Shown: positions 6,248 to 13,993, counted from the stretch's first letter. The stretch is 16,686 bases of DNA from JBCBKU01 sp038521345 (GCA_038521345.1 JBCBKU010000036.1:1-16686); one strand, 5' to 3'. Notes: a model not told the origin generated them from the letters alone. Numbers and translations: made by a program.

Positions 6248-7491
6248 TTACGCACCATGTATTGGTTTTCGTCCATGACGGAGTTCCAGCAGGCGACGGC
6301 GCCCATGCGCTCAAGGAAGGAGCCGCCGTCGCGAACGACGCCCGGACCTTCAAGCTTCTGACCCTGCGGGCTGACGATGTCGCCCACGGATTCCTTGCCT
6401 TCGTACCAAAAGCCCCATTCGTCGTCGGACATGAACAGCTTCGAGGTTTCAGGTACGGCAGAGTAGTAGCCCTGACGCATAAGGAAACCGCCGACCCAGC
6501 CGCTAAGATACCAGTTGATGTACTCATAGGCCGCATCCAACTTGGCGCCTTCGAGCGACGCGGCCAGACCCATGCCGCCGCCCCAGGACCGATAGCCTTC
6601 TTCGAGCGGCTGGTAGATGCAGGGAATACCCTGAGCCCGGACAGCGGTGATCGCCGGCGACCACATGGATTGGATCACCACCTCGCCGGAGGCCATCAGG
6701 TTCACGCTCTCGTCGAAGGACTTCCAGAAGGCGCGGAACTGGCCGTTCTTCTTGGCTTCCGTGAAGATACCAAGGGTGAGGTCGATCTCTTCCTTGGTCA
6801 TGTTTCCTTTGTCCGGGTAGGTGTACTCGCCCATGGACTCGACCACCATGGCCATGTCCATGATCCCGATCGACGAGATATCGAGAATGGACGCCTTGCC
6901 GGCGAATTCGGGGTTCAGAAGCTCAGACCAATTGCTGATCGGGCGACCGATGAGGTCAGGACGAATGCCCAACGTGTCCGCGTTGTAGATTGTCGGGATC
7001 AGGGTCATCCAACCGGATTCATTGTCTACGAACTCGGTCCCGTTCGCACCTTCCACAAAACCAACGGTATGCGGAGCCGTCCCTTGCGCGATTTCCGATG
7101 TCGGCGTCAGCTTGCCGGAGCGGAAGGTCCCGGCGATTTTGTCATAGTTTGCGATACGCGAGGTATCCATCGCCTGCAGGTTGCCGGTCGGCCAGACTTT
7201 CTTACAGATCCAGTACTCGATGTCTGCGATGTCGAAGCTGTCCGGCTGAGTGGCGACGCGCTGGGTCACGGAGTCAGAATCCAACGCTGTCATTTCCAGC
7301 GTGATGCCAAGGTCTTCGAACGCTTTCTCCGCGATCTCGTTGAACGCGGAAACACCCGTCCCCGCTTGGCGTAGGACGATGTTGGACTGCGACCAGACCA
7401 TTGGTGCCGCCAACGTTCCAGCCGCCGCGCCGACCGTGGTCTTAAGCAGCGTACGGCGGCTCAGGCCGTTTCGTTTGGTGTATCGTGTCAT
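6223..7491 (-). CDS. Tat-exported ABC transporter solute-binding protein, PotD-like
   Basis: A 422-residue periplasmic binding protein of the extracellular solute-binding family 1 / PotD group. The N-terminus carries a twin-arginine signal (SRRTLLK at 11-17, followed by an Ala/Gly-rich core to about residue 34), so it is exported folded. Characteristic segments include ISNWSELLNPEFAGKASILD and the tract VIQSMWSPAITAVRAQG. The ligand would be delivered to the two permeases downstream. In this context the cargo is probably a hydantoin, cyclic ureide/imide or N-carbamoyl compound rather than a polyamine, but that is inference. The ATG has a strong AAGGAG site six to seven bases upstream and lies 30 bases after the ATPase stop. 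Confidence 0.88.
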   Translation of the reverse strand: MTRYTKRNGLSRRTLLKTTVGAAAGTLAAPMVWSQSNIVLRQAGTGVSAFNEIAEKAFEDLGITLEMTALDSDSVTQRVATQPDSFDIADIEYWICKKVWPTGNLQAMDTSRIANYDKIAGTFRSGKLTPTSEIAQGTAPHTVGFVEGANGTEFVDNESGWMTLIPTIYNADTLGIRPDLIGRPISNWSELLNPEFAGKASILDISSIGIMDMAMVVESMGEYTYPDKGNMTKEEIDLTLGIFTEAKKNGQFRAFWKSFDESVNLMASGEVVIQSMWSPAITAVRAQGIPCIYQPLEEGYRSWGGGMGLAASLEGAKLDAAYEYINWYLSGWVGGFLMRQGYYSAVPETSKLFMSDDEWGFWYEGKESVGDIVSPQGQKLEGPGVVRDGGSFLERMGAVACWNSVMDENQYMVRKWNEFIAA

Positions 7492-7521
7492 CGAATTCTC
7501 CTTGTCAGTCTTTCCGTCGCA

Positions 7522-8505
7522 CTAAGCGGCGAGTTTGTGTTGATGGGCGTCGTCCCATGTCAGCCCGATCGTGTCGCCGGGATGATGCGGATTGGCGAAA
7601 AACTCGGCATCCGGCACCAGTGCCGTCACCTCGAGATCGCCAGGTATCTTGGTCAGGATCGAAACATGCGTGCCTTGGTATTCGACGGAGAGGACACTCG
7701 CCGAAACGCGGCCTTGGTCGGGCGCGGTCGGGTGCACCACGTCGGCGCGCACGGCGAATTGCCCCTCGGGCAAGGTGATCACGTTGTGACCGCCCATAAA
7801 GCGCGCGACGAACTCTGTCTTTGGCGCATTGAAGACCTCGCGCGCGGGACCGGCTTGCTCGATCACCGCGTCATTCATCACGACGATTTCATCGGCAAGT
7901 GCGAGCGCTTCGTCCTGCCCGTGCGTCACATGCAGGAAGCTGATGCCGAGTTCCTTTTGCAGGCGGCGCAGCTCGGTACGCATGCGGATCCGAAGGAACG
8001 GGTCCAGGGCGGACAGCGGTTCATCAAGCAACAGAACCTGTGGTCGCGTGATCAGGGCCCGGGCCAGGGCGACCCGCTGTTGCTGACCGCCCGACAACTG
8101 ATCCGGCATCCGGTCCGAAAGGGCCGTGAGATCGACAAGTTCCAGCATCTCGTCCGCGCTCTTGTAGCGTTCCGGCTTGTCGACGCCTTTCATCTTGAGG
8201 CTGAAACACACGTTGTCCCGCACGCTAAGATGCGGAAACAAAGCGTAATTCTGAAACATCATCGCCGTGCCGCGCTTGGCGGGAGGCAGATGCGAGATCT
8301 CGCGGCCGCCCAGCAAAACTGAGCCATCCGAAACAATCTCATGACCTGCAATCATGCGAAGGGTCGACGACTTGCCGCAGCCTGAGGGACCAAGCAGACA
8401 TGTGTAACTGCCTGGATCGAACTTGTGGCTGACCGAATTCACGGCAACCGTGGCACCATACCGTTTCGTTACCGAAACCAGCTCAAGATCAGAATGTGAC
8501 GCCAA
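7522..8505 (-). CDS. ABC transporter ATP-binding protein, PotA-like
   Basis: A 327-residue importer ATPase. Walker A is GPSGCGKSS at 39-47, the Q-loop Gln is 85, the signature is LSGGQQQR at 137-144, Walker B ends in DE at 161-162 within LLLDEPLSALD, and the switch His is 195 (VTHGQDEA). A TOBE-like regulatory domain occupies roughly 235-320, somewhat shorter than in classical PotA. It would drive uptake through the two permeases of this operon. The start is a TTG at 8505-8503: no in-frame ATG or GTG lies near the N-terminus and the protein must begin before the strand LELVSVTKRYG. A G-rich stretch (GGGGG) precedes it. It is the first gene of the operon, divergent from the GntR gene. Confidence 0.92.
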   Translation of the reverse strand: MASHSDLELVSVTKRYGATVAVNSVSHKFDPGSYTCLLGPSGCGKSSTLRMIAGHEIVSDGSVLLGGREISHLPPAKRGTAMMFQNYALFPHLSVRDNVCFSLKMKGVDKPERYKSADEMLELVDLTALSDRMPDQLSGGQQQRVALARALITRPQVLLLDEPLSALDPFLRIRMRTELRRLQKELGISFLHVTHGQDEALALADEIVVMNDAVIEQAGPAREVFNAPKTEFVARFMGGHNVITLPEGQFAVRADVVHPTAPDQGRVSASVLSVEYQGTHVSILTKIPGDLEVTALVPDAEFFANPHHPGDTIGLTWDDAHQHKLAA

Positions 8506-8649
8506 TGCAAGCCCCCGAAACCTGCAAAGATGAAGGCGTGGTCACCTCGGCACGGGCAATGGAATTGGGAGCGGCCACCCTTCGGCGCACTAGAATTGTT
8601 GAAACTTTAGGCAAACGCGGGGGTGACTGCACGCAAAACGCCCGCAAGA

Positions 8650-8659
8650 TTGTATACAA
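8650..8659. promoter_or_regulatory. Putative GntR/FCD operator, TTGTATACAA
   Basis: A perfect 10-base palindrome with TTGT/ACAA arms lies about 70 bases upstream of the GntR gene and about 145 bases upstream of the transporter operon start. FCD-type GntR regulators commonly bind short palindromes with GT...AC cores and often sit beside their own operator. Assignment to the adjacent regulator is inference from position and symmetry. Confidence 0.5.
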
Positions 8660-8664
8660 CAACG

Positions 8665-8701
8665 TCTTGATTAGTGAATGACTTCCCGCGAATCTTGATT
8701 A
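8665..8701. repeat. Two direct copies of TCTTGATTA, 28 bases apart
   Basis: The nonamer occurs at 8665-8673 and 8693-8701, next to the palindrome at 8650-8659. The start-to-start distance of 28 bases is close to but not exactly three helical turns. It could be a second regulator site; chance is possible for a sequence this short. Confidence 0.3.
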
Positions 8702-8729
8702 CCACACAGCCCTAGGGCAGGAGCGGGCA

Positions 8730-9455
8730 ATGGACGACGCGGCGATGAACTCCAGGCAACAGCGTATGTCGAGAGCAACATTGGGAAGCAGCCCGGATGC
8801 AAGCATCGCCCAATCGCTGTCCCGCGCCATTCACGAACACAAACTGACGCCCGGTCTGAAACTTGGCGAGGACGAGCTGGCGGAAGTCTATGGCGTTTCC
8901 CGCACCACTATTCGTGCGGCTCTCCGGACGCTTGCCCACGGGCAGTTGGTCGAGGTTGTGCGCAACCGCGGAGCCTTTGTGGCCCAGCCCAGCCAAAAGG
9001 AAGCACAGGAAGTCTTCGAAGCCCGCGAATTGCTGGAGCCGCGCACAGCCCATTCTGCCGCACTCAAGGCAAAGCTCAAAGATGTCGAGCGACTGAAAGT
9101 TCACATAGAACAAGAGCATGAGGCCATGCACCGGGGGGATCGCGGCCATGCGCTTTATCTGTCTGGTCAGCTGCATGTCGAGATCGCGAAAATCGCAGCC
9201 CAAGACACCATCACCAGTTTTATCCAAACGCTCATCGCAAGATCGTCGTTGGTGGTCGCGCTTTACTGGACGCGCGAAAGCGCGATCTGCGAGCAGCACG
9301 CTCATGACAAGCTTGTGGACGCCATTGCCGCGAATGATGCGGATGAGGCTGAAGCGCTCATGAGAAGTCACCTGATAGACCTGCATTCCGCGTTGGATCT
9401 GACCCCGCCCAAGTCGGCGGGCGGATCGCTGAGGGAGCTTTTGGCCGGCGACTAG
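8730..9455 (+). CDS. GntR-family transcriptional regulator with FCD domain
   Basis: A 241-residue cytosolic DNA-binding protein. A winged helix-turn-helix spans about 25-85, with recognition segment LAEVYGVSRTTIRAALRTL (50-68) and wing VVRNRGAFV. An all-helical FCD ligand-binding domain spans about 92-217. Of the usual FCD metal ligands, His149, His192 and His214 seem present, while the residue four before His149 is Ser145 instead of the usual Asp or Asn, so metal binding may be altered. The ATG at 8730 has an AGGAG site with good spacing; Met6 is a less supported alternative. Divergent position to the transporter operon suggests it controls that operon, probably as a repressor released by a pathway compound. 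Its stop overlaps that of the convergent oxidoreductase gene. Confidence 0.9.
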   Translation: MDDAAMNSRQQRMSRATLGSSPDASIAQSLSRAIHEHKLTPGLKLGEDELAEVYGVSRTTIRAALRTLAHGQLVEVVRNRGAFVAQPSQKEAQEVFEARELLEPRTAHSAALKAKLKDVERLKVHIEQEHEAMHRGDRGHALYLSGQLHVEIAKIAAQDTITSFIQTLIARSSLVVALYWTRESAICEQHAHDKLVDAIAANDADEAEALMRSHLIDLHSALDLTPPKSAGGSLRELLAGD

Positions 9456-10432
9456 CAGATTTTCAGGATCAGTTTTCCAGCCGTCTGGCGGGACGCGAGC
9501 GCGTCGAACATCTTGCCCACCTCGCCTAGCTCGAAGATGCCCTTCACGGGAATGTCGAGCGCTCCTGAGCTGATCATGTCAACAACCGACTGAACCGCCC
9601 GGTGCCAAGTCTCCGATGAATAGTCGAGGTGACCGATATGCAATCGCGTGAAGGTTAACGACTTGCGCACCAACTGCTCCCACAACGTGTCGAAGGGTTT
9701 GCCCTCGGCCTCTCCATAACTGACCACATGGCCCAGCGGACGAATGGCCTCAAAACTCCTATTAAGGATCGAGGCACCCGTTGAATCCACGACTTTGTCG
9801 ACCCCTTTGCCGCCCGTCATCTCGAGGCATACCGCAACGAAGTCAGCCTCAGTTCGCAGGACCACGCGATCGGCCCCATAGGCGAGCGCCGCGGCCTCCT
9901 TGCCGGGGGTTCCGACTGTGCCGATCACCCTCGCCTCCGCGGCTTTGGCCAATTGGGTAAGCTGCAAACCCACCCCGCCCCCAATCGCGTGAACCAAGAG
10001 CGTATCCTCAGGCTTGGTTTCACTTACGATGTGCAAGAGGCTCCACGCCGTCATCGATTGGAGGTAGAATGCCGCACCGGTTTCCAACGGCACCGCGTCG
10101 GGCAGGGAAATCAGACGCTCGACCGGGACGGCGCAGTACTCGGCAAACGCGCCCGCATCCTCGCTGAAGGCCGCGACACGCTGCCCGCTTTGAAAGCCCT
10201 CGACGCCCTCGCCAATTTCCGTGATCACGCCAGACATCTCAAGACCGGCCACCAATGGGTATCCCTTGGGGTGCGGGTAGATGCCGGTCTGCATCATCAG
10301 ATCGGCATAGTTCAGTCCGGCGTACGCGTTTTTGATAACGACCTCACCCGGCCCAGCCACCGGTGCCGGCACATCCTTGATATCCATGGATTCTGGCTTT
10401 CCGTCTGGCCGTTCAAAGACAACTGCACGCAT
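9452..10432 (-). CDS. MDR-superfamily zinc-independent oxidoreductase, NADPH:quinone reductase type
   Basis: A 326-residue quinone-oxidoreductase-like protein. It has the GroES-like N-terminal domain (NYADLMMQTGIYP at about 41-53, AGLEMSGVITEIG at about 62-74) and a Rossmann domain with nucleotide-binding loop HAIGGGVG at 148-155. There are no structural zinc cysteines, as expected for the QOR branch. The start at 10432-10430 is chosen because AGGAG sits eight bases upstream, overlapping the stop of the M20 gene. A longer frame of 48 more codons would run inside that gene. It is therefore co-transcribed with the carbamoylase-type enzyme. The substrate is unknown; reduction of an unsaturated or quinone-like compound from the pathway is only a guess. 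The 3' end overlaps the GntR gene by four bases. Confidence 0.88.
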   Translation of the reverse strand: MRAVVFERPDGKPESMDIKDVPAPVAGPGEVVIKNAYAGLNYADLMMQTGIYPHPKGYPLVAGLEMSGVITEIGEGVEGFQSGQRVAAFSEDAGAFAEYCAVPVERLISLPDAVPLETGAAFYLQSMTAWSLLHIVSETKPEDTLLVHAIGGGVGLQLTQLAKAAEARVIGTVGTPGKEAAALAYGADRVVLRTEADFVAVCLEMTGGKGVDKVVDSTGASILNRSFEAIRPLGHVVSYGEAEGKPFDTLWEQLVRKSLTFTRLHIGHLDYSSETWHRAVQSVVDMISSGALDIPVKGIFELGEVGKMFDALASRQTAGKLILKIC

Positions 10433-10437
10433 GGCGG

Positions 10438-10442
10438 CTCCT
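10438..10442 (-). promoter_or_regulatory. Ribosome binding site deciding the oxidoreductase start
   Basis: AGGAG on the minus strand, using the last two bases of the TAG stop of the M20 gene, is followed by CCGCC and the ATG at 10432. It shows that translation of the oxidoreductase restarts where the M20 enzyme ends. Confidence 0.7.
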
Positions 10443-11682
10443 ACGTATATGCGAGGCGATAGAGCGCCCCGGTCAGGACTTGAATGCCCCGGACAATATC
10501 TGGAATGGCCGAGAACTCTTCGGGTGTGTGGCTGCGGCCATCCTTGCTTCGAACAAACAGCATCGCGACCGGACAAATGCGCGACATTTGCTGTGCATCA
10601 TGTCCCGCACCGCTGGCCATCCTCATGGTTTGAACATTCGCCAAATCCGCAGACTCGTGCAGCGCGCCAAGCAAGACCGGATCGCTCGGGCACGCCGGGT
10701 GATCGATCAGGATCTGGCGTTCGAAGCTCAGCCCGCGCTTGGCGGCAATGCCTTCAATCACCTTGTCATGGTGGGCATACATGGCCGCCGCCGTCGAAGG
10801 GTCCGGATGACGCGCGTCGATGGTAAAACGAACGTGTTTTGGAACGATGGCCGACGCATTGGGGTCGACCTCGCATCGCCCCACGGTGGTTACCGCCGGG
10901 CGACCCAACATCTCGGCATGCTGGATAACGGCGGCGGCAACCTCTGCAAAACCCGCCATGGGGTCCGACCGGATGTCCATCGGGAACGCGCCCGCATGGT
11001 TGGCGGTTCCTTCCAAAACAATCTCGGTTTGCCGAATGTGGGTAATCGCGTCGACAATCGCCACTGGAAGGTCGGCGTCCTCAAGGATCGGACCCTGTTC
11101 GATGTGAAGTTCGATGAATCCAGCGATATCGGTACGGGCAACTTCGTTGATCCGCGCAGGATTGTAACCGAGCGCCCTCATCGCTGCGCCGATCGGAATG
11201 CCATTTGCATCGCGCACCGCCTCGCAATCAGCCTCTTGCGTGCGCCCGACTAGCGCGCGTGATCCCCAGAAACCCGCGGTTGGAAAACGACTGCCTTCCT
11301 CTTCACAAAAACTCACGAGTTGCAACGGTCGCTTTGGTTGACCGAACGTCCTTGTCAAACCCGAGATTGCAATGAGCCCCGCCAGAACCCCAAGAGCCCC
11401 ATCGTAGCGACCTCCGGAGCGTTGGCTGTCGATATGCGATCCAGTGACAATTGCGTCGCCAGTCCCGGTGGACGAGGCCCAAAGGTTGCCGACCTGATCA
11501 TGTTTGGTTTCAAGCCCCGCTTCATCCGCCCAAGCACGTACCAGTTCCTGCGCCTCGCGCCACTCATCGGAATAGGCAACACGGCATACTCCGGTTTGCC
11601 CGACCGCCCCGATCTTGGCGAGAGTCAGGATTTTGTGCTCGACCTCGCGAGGGTCGATCTTAGGCATTTCAGGCAGTGCCAT
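10441..11682 (-). CDS. M20-family N-carbamoyl-L-amino-acid hydrolase / allantoate amidohydrolase
   Basis: A 413-residue dinuclear metallohydrolase. Predicted metal ligands are His83 and Asp94 (GSHIDSQRSGGRYDG), a Glu in CEEEGSRF (about 127-129), His193 (ELHIEQGP) and His385 (GRSHTPEEF). The spacing closely follows the allantoate amidohydrolase / L-carbamoylase / beta-ureidopropionase group. The dimerisation domain lies around 200-310 (QTEIVLEGTANHAG). Context with the D-carbamoylase and racemase favours L-carbamoylase (HyuC-like) activity, but allantoate amidohydrolase remains possible. The ATG at 11682 is preferred because a GGGGA site precedes it and residues from there match the family. 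A start 20 codons further out lacks such support. It is divergent from hyuA and coupled to the downstream oxidoreductase. Confidence 0.88.
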   Translation of the reverse strand: MALPEMPKIDPREVEHKILTLAKIGAVGQTGVCRVAYSDEWREAQELVRAWADEAGLETKHDQVGNLWASSTGTGDAIVTGSHIDSQRSGGRYDGALGVLAGLIAISGLTRTFGQPKRPLQLVSFCEEEGSRFPTAGFWGSRALVGRTQEADCEAVRDANGIPIGAAMRALGYNPARINEVARTDIAGFIELHIEQGPILEDADLPVAIVDAITHIRQTEIVLEGTANHAGAFPMDIRSDPMAGFAEVAAAVIQHAEMLGRPAVTTVGRCEVDPNASAIVPKHVRFTIDARHPDPSTAAAMYAHHDKVIEGIAAKRGLSFERQILIDHPACPSDPVLLGALHESADLANVQTMRMASGAGHDAQQMSRICPVAMLFVRSKDGRSHTPEEFSAIPDIVRGIQVLTGALYRLAYT

Positions 11683-11917
11683 GTGTCCCCATCCCCGATT
11701 TGCAGCAGCGTTACAGTCGCCCCCAACTGCGCAAGCCTTCAATCAAAATACAGGCAAGTGCGCCCAAAGAGAGCAAGAAATCACGGCACTCTGGGCGATT
11801 GTGTAACTTTTTTAGTCAGTTACGGTCCTTTGGGCATGCCATCCACATCGACGCGCAGACAGGCAATTCCCGCCTGCATAGGGTCCCGGGCGCGGGAGAG
11901 ACCGAGGTGGGGACAAG
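11683..11917. promoter_or_regulatory. Divergent promoter region between M20 gene and hyuA
   Basis: A 235-base gap that should carry the promoters for both directions. It contains an inverted repeat GTAAC-N11-GTTAC at 11803-11823. Overlapping its left arm, TTGTGTAACTT (11799-11809) resembles the FadR-type TNGTNNNACNA pattern except for the last base. The TTGTATACAA palindrome found beside the GntR gene is not present here. No confident -35/-10 pair was seen. Confidence 0.4.
11803..11823. promoter_or_regulatory. Inverted repeat GTAAC-N11-GTTAC, possible operator
   Basis: Five-base arms are separated by 11 T-rich bases in the middle of the divergent gap. Arm spacing suits a dimeric regulator, but the arms are short and could arise by chance. 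Confidence 0.25.
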
Positions 11918-13993
11918 TTGAAAGCGATTGGCATTGACGTGGGCGGAACGTTCACGGACCTGATCTACGTGGATCGGAATAGCGGCGAGCAGGGCATACA
12001 CAAGGTTTCGACCACCCCCGATGATCCTTCCGTCGGAGTGATCACCGGCCTCACGGAGCTGATGGTACAGGGGGCCATCGCCCCTAGCGACGTCGCCCAG
12101 ATTTTCCATGGAACGACAACGGCCACCAATGCGGTGCTCGAGGGGCGCGGCGCGGTGGCCGGAATGATCACCAACAACGGGTTTCGCGACATCATTCACA
12201 TCGGGCGCCACCAGCGCCCGGATCACTATTCGATCATGCAAGAAATCCCGTGGCAAAACCGCCCTCTGATCAAGCGCAGGTATCGCAAGACCGTGCCGGG
12301 CCGGCTTGTGCCGCCGACGGGCGAAGAACTGGAGGCGCTGGATGAGGACGCCATTCGCGTCGCCGCGCAAGAGCTTAAGGCAGATGGCGTCGATGCCGTG
12401 GCGATCTGCTTTCTGTTCGCTTACCTGAATCCCGAACACGAGGCGCGCGCAAAGGCGATCGTTCAATCCGAAATGCCGGATGCGTTTGTCACGACCTCGG
12501 CGGAAATCTCGCCCCAGTTCCGCGAGTTTGAACGCTTCACCACAGCCGCGCTGGCGACGTTTGTCGGCCCAAAGGTCGGCCAGTACATCAAGAACCTCGA
12601 AGGCGCGCTGGCCTCTAAGGACGTCAGTGGGGATCTGCGGATCATGGCGTCGAACGGTGGGGTCGTCACCCCGCGCATGGTCACCGAGAACCCGGCACTG
12701 ACGATGATGTCCGGCCTTGCCGCCGGTGTGCTGGGAGGCGCGTGGATTGGTGCGAAATGCGACCGCGACAAGGTGATCACCTTCGACATCGGCGGCACCT
12801 CTGCCGATATCGGCATCGCGGTTGATGGCATCTGTGCCGAGACCGATGCGCGCTCGACCTCGATCGCGGGATTTCCCTTGCTGCTGCCCATGCTCGACAT
12901 CCACACCATTGGTGCCGGAGGCGGCTCGATCGCGTATGTCGACCAGGGCGGCGCCTTTAAAGTCGGCCCGCAAAGCGCGGGGGCCGATCCCGGGCCCGCC
13001 GCCTATGGCCGCGGCGGAGACAAACCGACGGTGACGGATGCCAACCTTGTCTTGGGACGACTTGAGCCGAGCGATTTCCTTGGGGGCGACATGGGGCTGG
13101 ATCTTGCGGCCTCTCACAAAGTGATTGACGCACTTGCGGACGAACTCGGAATTGAACCGCTGGAAGCGGCGGAGGGTGTGTTGACCATCCTGAACGCGAA
13201 CATGGCCAACGCAATCCGGTCCAGAACCGTACAACGCGGCATTGACCCGCGCACGTTTTCGATGGTGGCCATGGGAGGCGCCGGCCCCCTGCAAGCAGCA
13301 GAAGTTGCGACTATGCTGGAAGTGCCGGAGGTGATTGTCCCGCCGCACCCCGGCATCACCTCCGCGCTGGGGCTTTTGATTGCGGACCTTAAATACGATG
13401 TGATCCATACCCAGTTCCAAGTCTCCACATCCGCCGACATCTCGAGGTTCAACGGCGAGTTCGAAGACATGCAGGCCACGCTCACCGCCCGCCTGACAGA
13501 GGACGGGCTGACAGCCGCGGACGTGCGCTTTGAGCGGGCCGGCGATCTGCGTTACCTCGGCCAGGGCTATGAACTGCGCATCCCTATCGATCTCGGGGAG
13601 GTGACGGAGGACAGCCTGAACACCGTCTGGCAGCGATTTCACGACAGCCACGCCGCCGAGTATGGCCACGCATTCGAGCAAAGCCCGATCGAAGTGGTGA
13701 ACCTGCGCATGACCGCCATCGGTGCTTCGCCCGCGGTTGACGTGCCAAGCTACAACGGCGGCAACTTGGAGGCAGCGCATATCCGCACCCGCGACGCCGT
13801 GTTCCGTGTAGAGGGCAAACTGCAGACATTTGAAACGCAGGTCTATCGTCGCGATGCGCTGCCACTGGGCACGCCTGTAAAAGGCCCTGCGATCCTGCTG
13901 CAGAAAGACAGCACCACCGTCGTGCCGCCAAACGCGACTGCCACACCACACGAAACCGGCAGCGTGATCATCACCTTGGAGGATCGGTCATGA
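11918..13993 (+). CDS. hyuA: HyuA, hydantoinase/oxoprolinase subunit A (ATP-dependent)
   Basis: A 691-residue subunit of the hydantoinase A / 5-oxoprolinase family. It has an ASKHA-type phosphate-binding motif DVGGTFTD at 7-14, a second GHD-type motif DIGGTSAD at 290-297, HGTT at 64-67 and the GAGGGSIAYVD / GPAAYGRGG segments in the middle domain. With HyuB such proteins open cyclic amides (N-methylhydantoin, hydantoins, 5-oxoproline) using ATP, and carboxylase relatives exist. The start is a TTG at 11918: the DVGGTFTD motif sits only seven codons in, no ATG is available, and a GAGGTGGGGA site precedes it. The stop overlaps the hyuB start by four bases (ATGA). In this locus it is a candidate ring-opening enzyme; exact substrate is not readable from sequence. 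Confidence 0.9.
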   Translation: MKAIGIDVGGTFTDLIYVDRNSGEQGIHKVSTTPDDPSVGVITGLTELMVQGAIAPSDVAQIFHGTTTATNAVLEGRGAVAGMITNNGFRDIIHIGRHQRPDHYSIMQEIPWQNRPLIKRRYRKTVPGRLVPPTGEELEALDEDAIRVAAQELKADGVDAVAICFLFAYLNPEHEARAKAIVQSEMPDAFVTTSAEISPQFREFERFTTAALATFVGPKVGQYIKNLEGALASKDVSGDLRIMASNGGVVTPRMVTENPALTMMSGLAAGVLGGAWIGAKCDRDKVITFDIGGTSADIGIAVDGICAETDARSTSIAGFPLLLPMLDIHTIGAGGGSIAYVDQGGAFKVGPQSAGADPGPAAYGRGGDKPTVTDANLVLGRLEPSDFLGGDMGLDLAASHKVIDALADELGIEPLEAAEGVLTILNANMANAIRSRTVQRGIDPRTFSMVAMGGAGPLQAAEVATMLEVPEVIVPPHPGITSALGLLIADLKYDVIHTQFQVSTSADISRFNGEFEDMQATLTARLTEDGLTAADVRFERAGDLRYLGQGYELRIPIDLGEVTEDSLNTVWQRFHDSHAAEYGHAFEQSPIEVVNLRMTAIGASPAVDVPSYNGGNLEAAHIRTRDAVFRVEGKLQTFETQVYRRDALPLGTPVKGPAILLQKDSTTVVPPNATATPHETGSVIITLEDRS

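Larger units (their letters stand above)
8506..8729. promoter_or_regulatory. Divergent control region between transporter operon and GntR gene
   Basis: This 224-base gap must hold the promoter of the nine-gene operon (leftward) and that of the regulator gene (rightward). It includes the palindrome at 8650-8659 and two copies of TCTTGATTA at 8665-8673 and 8693-8701. I could not pick convincing sigma-70 -35/-10 pairs for either direction. The side near the ATPase gene is a leader of over 100 bases with no obvious structure. Confidence 0.5.

Noticed and set aside
6262..7374. A 370-codon open frame on the plus strand opposite the binding-protein gene
   Set aside because: The minus-strand gene has a Tat signal, a ribosome site and family motifs; the plus frame has none and is rich in His/Arg/Asp, as antisense frames are.
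10433..10576. 48-codon N-terminal extension of the oxidoreductase
   Set aside because: It would overlap the M20 gene by over 130 bases, and the family N-terminus MRAVVFERP begins at 10432 directly after a good ribosome site.
11683..11742. 20-codon N-terminal extension of the M20 enzyme
   Set aside because: No ribosome site was seen for it, its Cys/Ala/Gly-rich sequence does not look like the family, and the ATG at 11682 has GGGGA in front.
13114..13485. 123-codon minus-strand open frame inside hyuA
   Set aside because: Antisense shadow of the HyuA coding sequence with Ser/Ala-rich translation and no start signals.
11816..13951. A 711-codon open frame on the minus strand opposite hyuA
   Set aside because: It lies exactly antisense to a fully recognisable HyuA with conserved ATP-site motifs; its His/Arg/Gly-rich translation is typical of the mirror frame of a G+C-rich gene.
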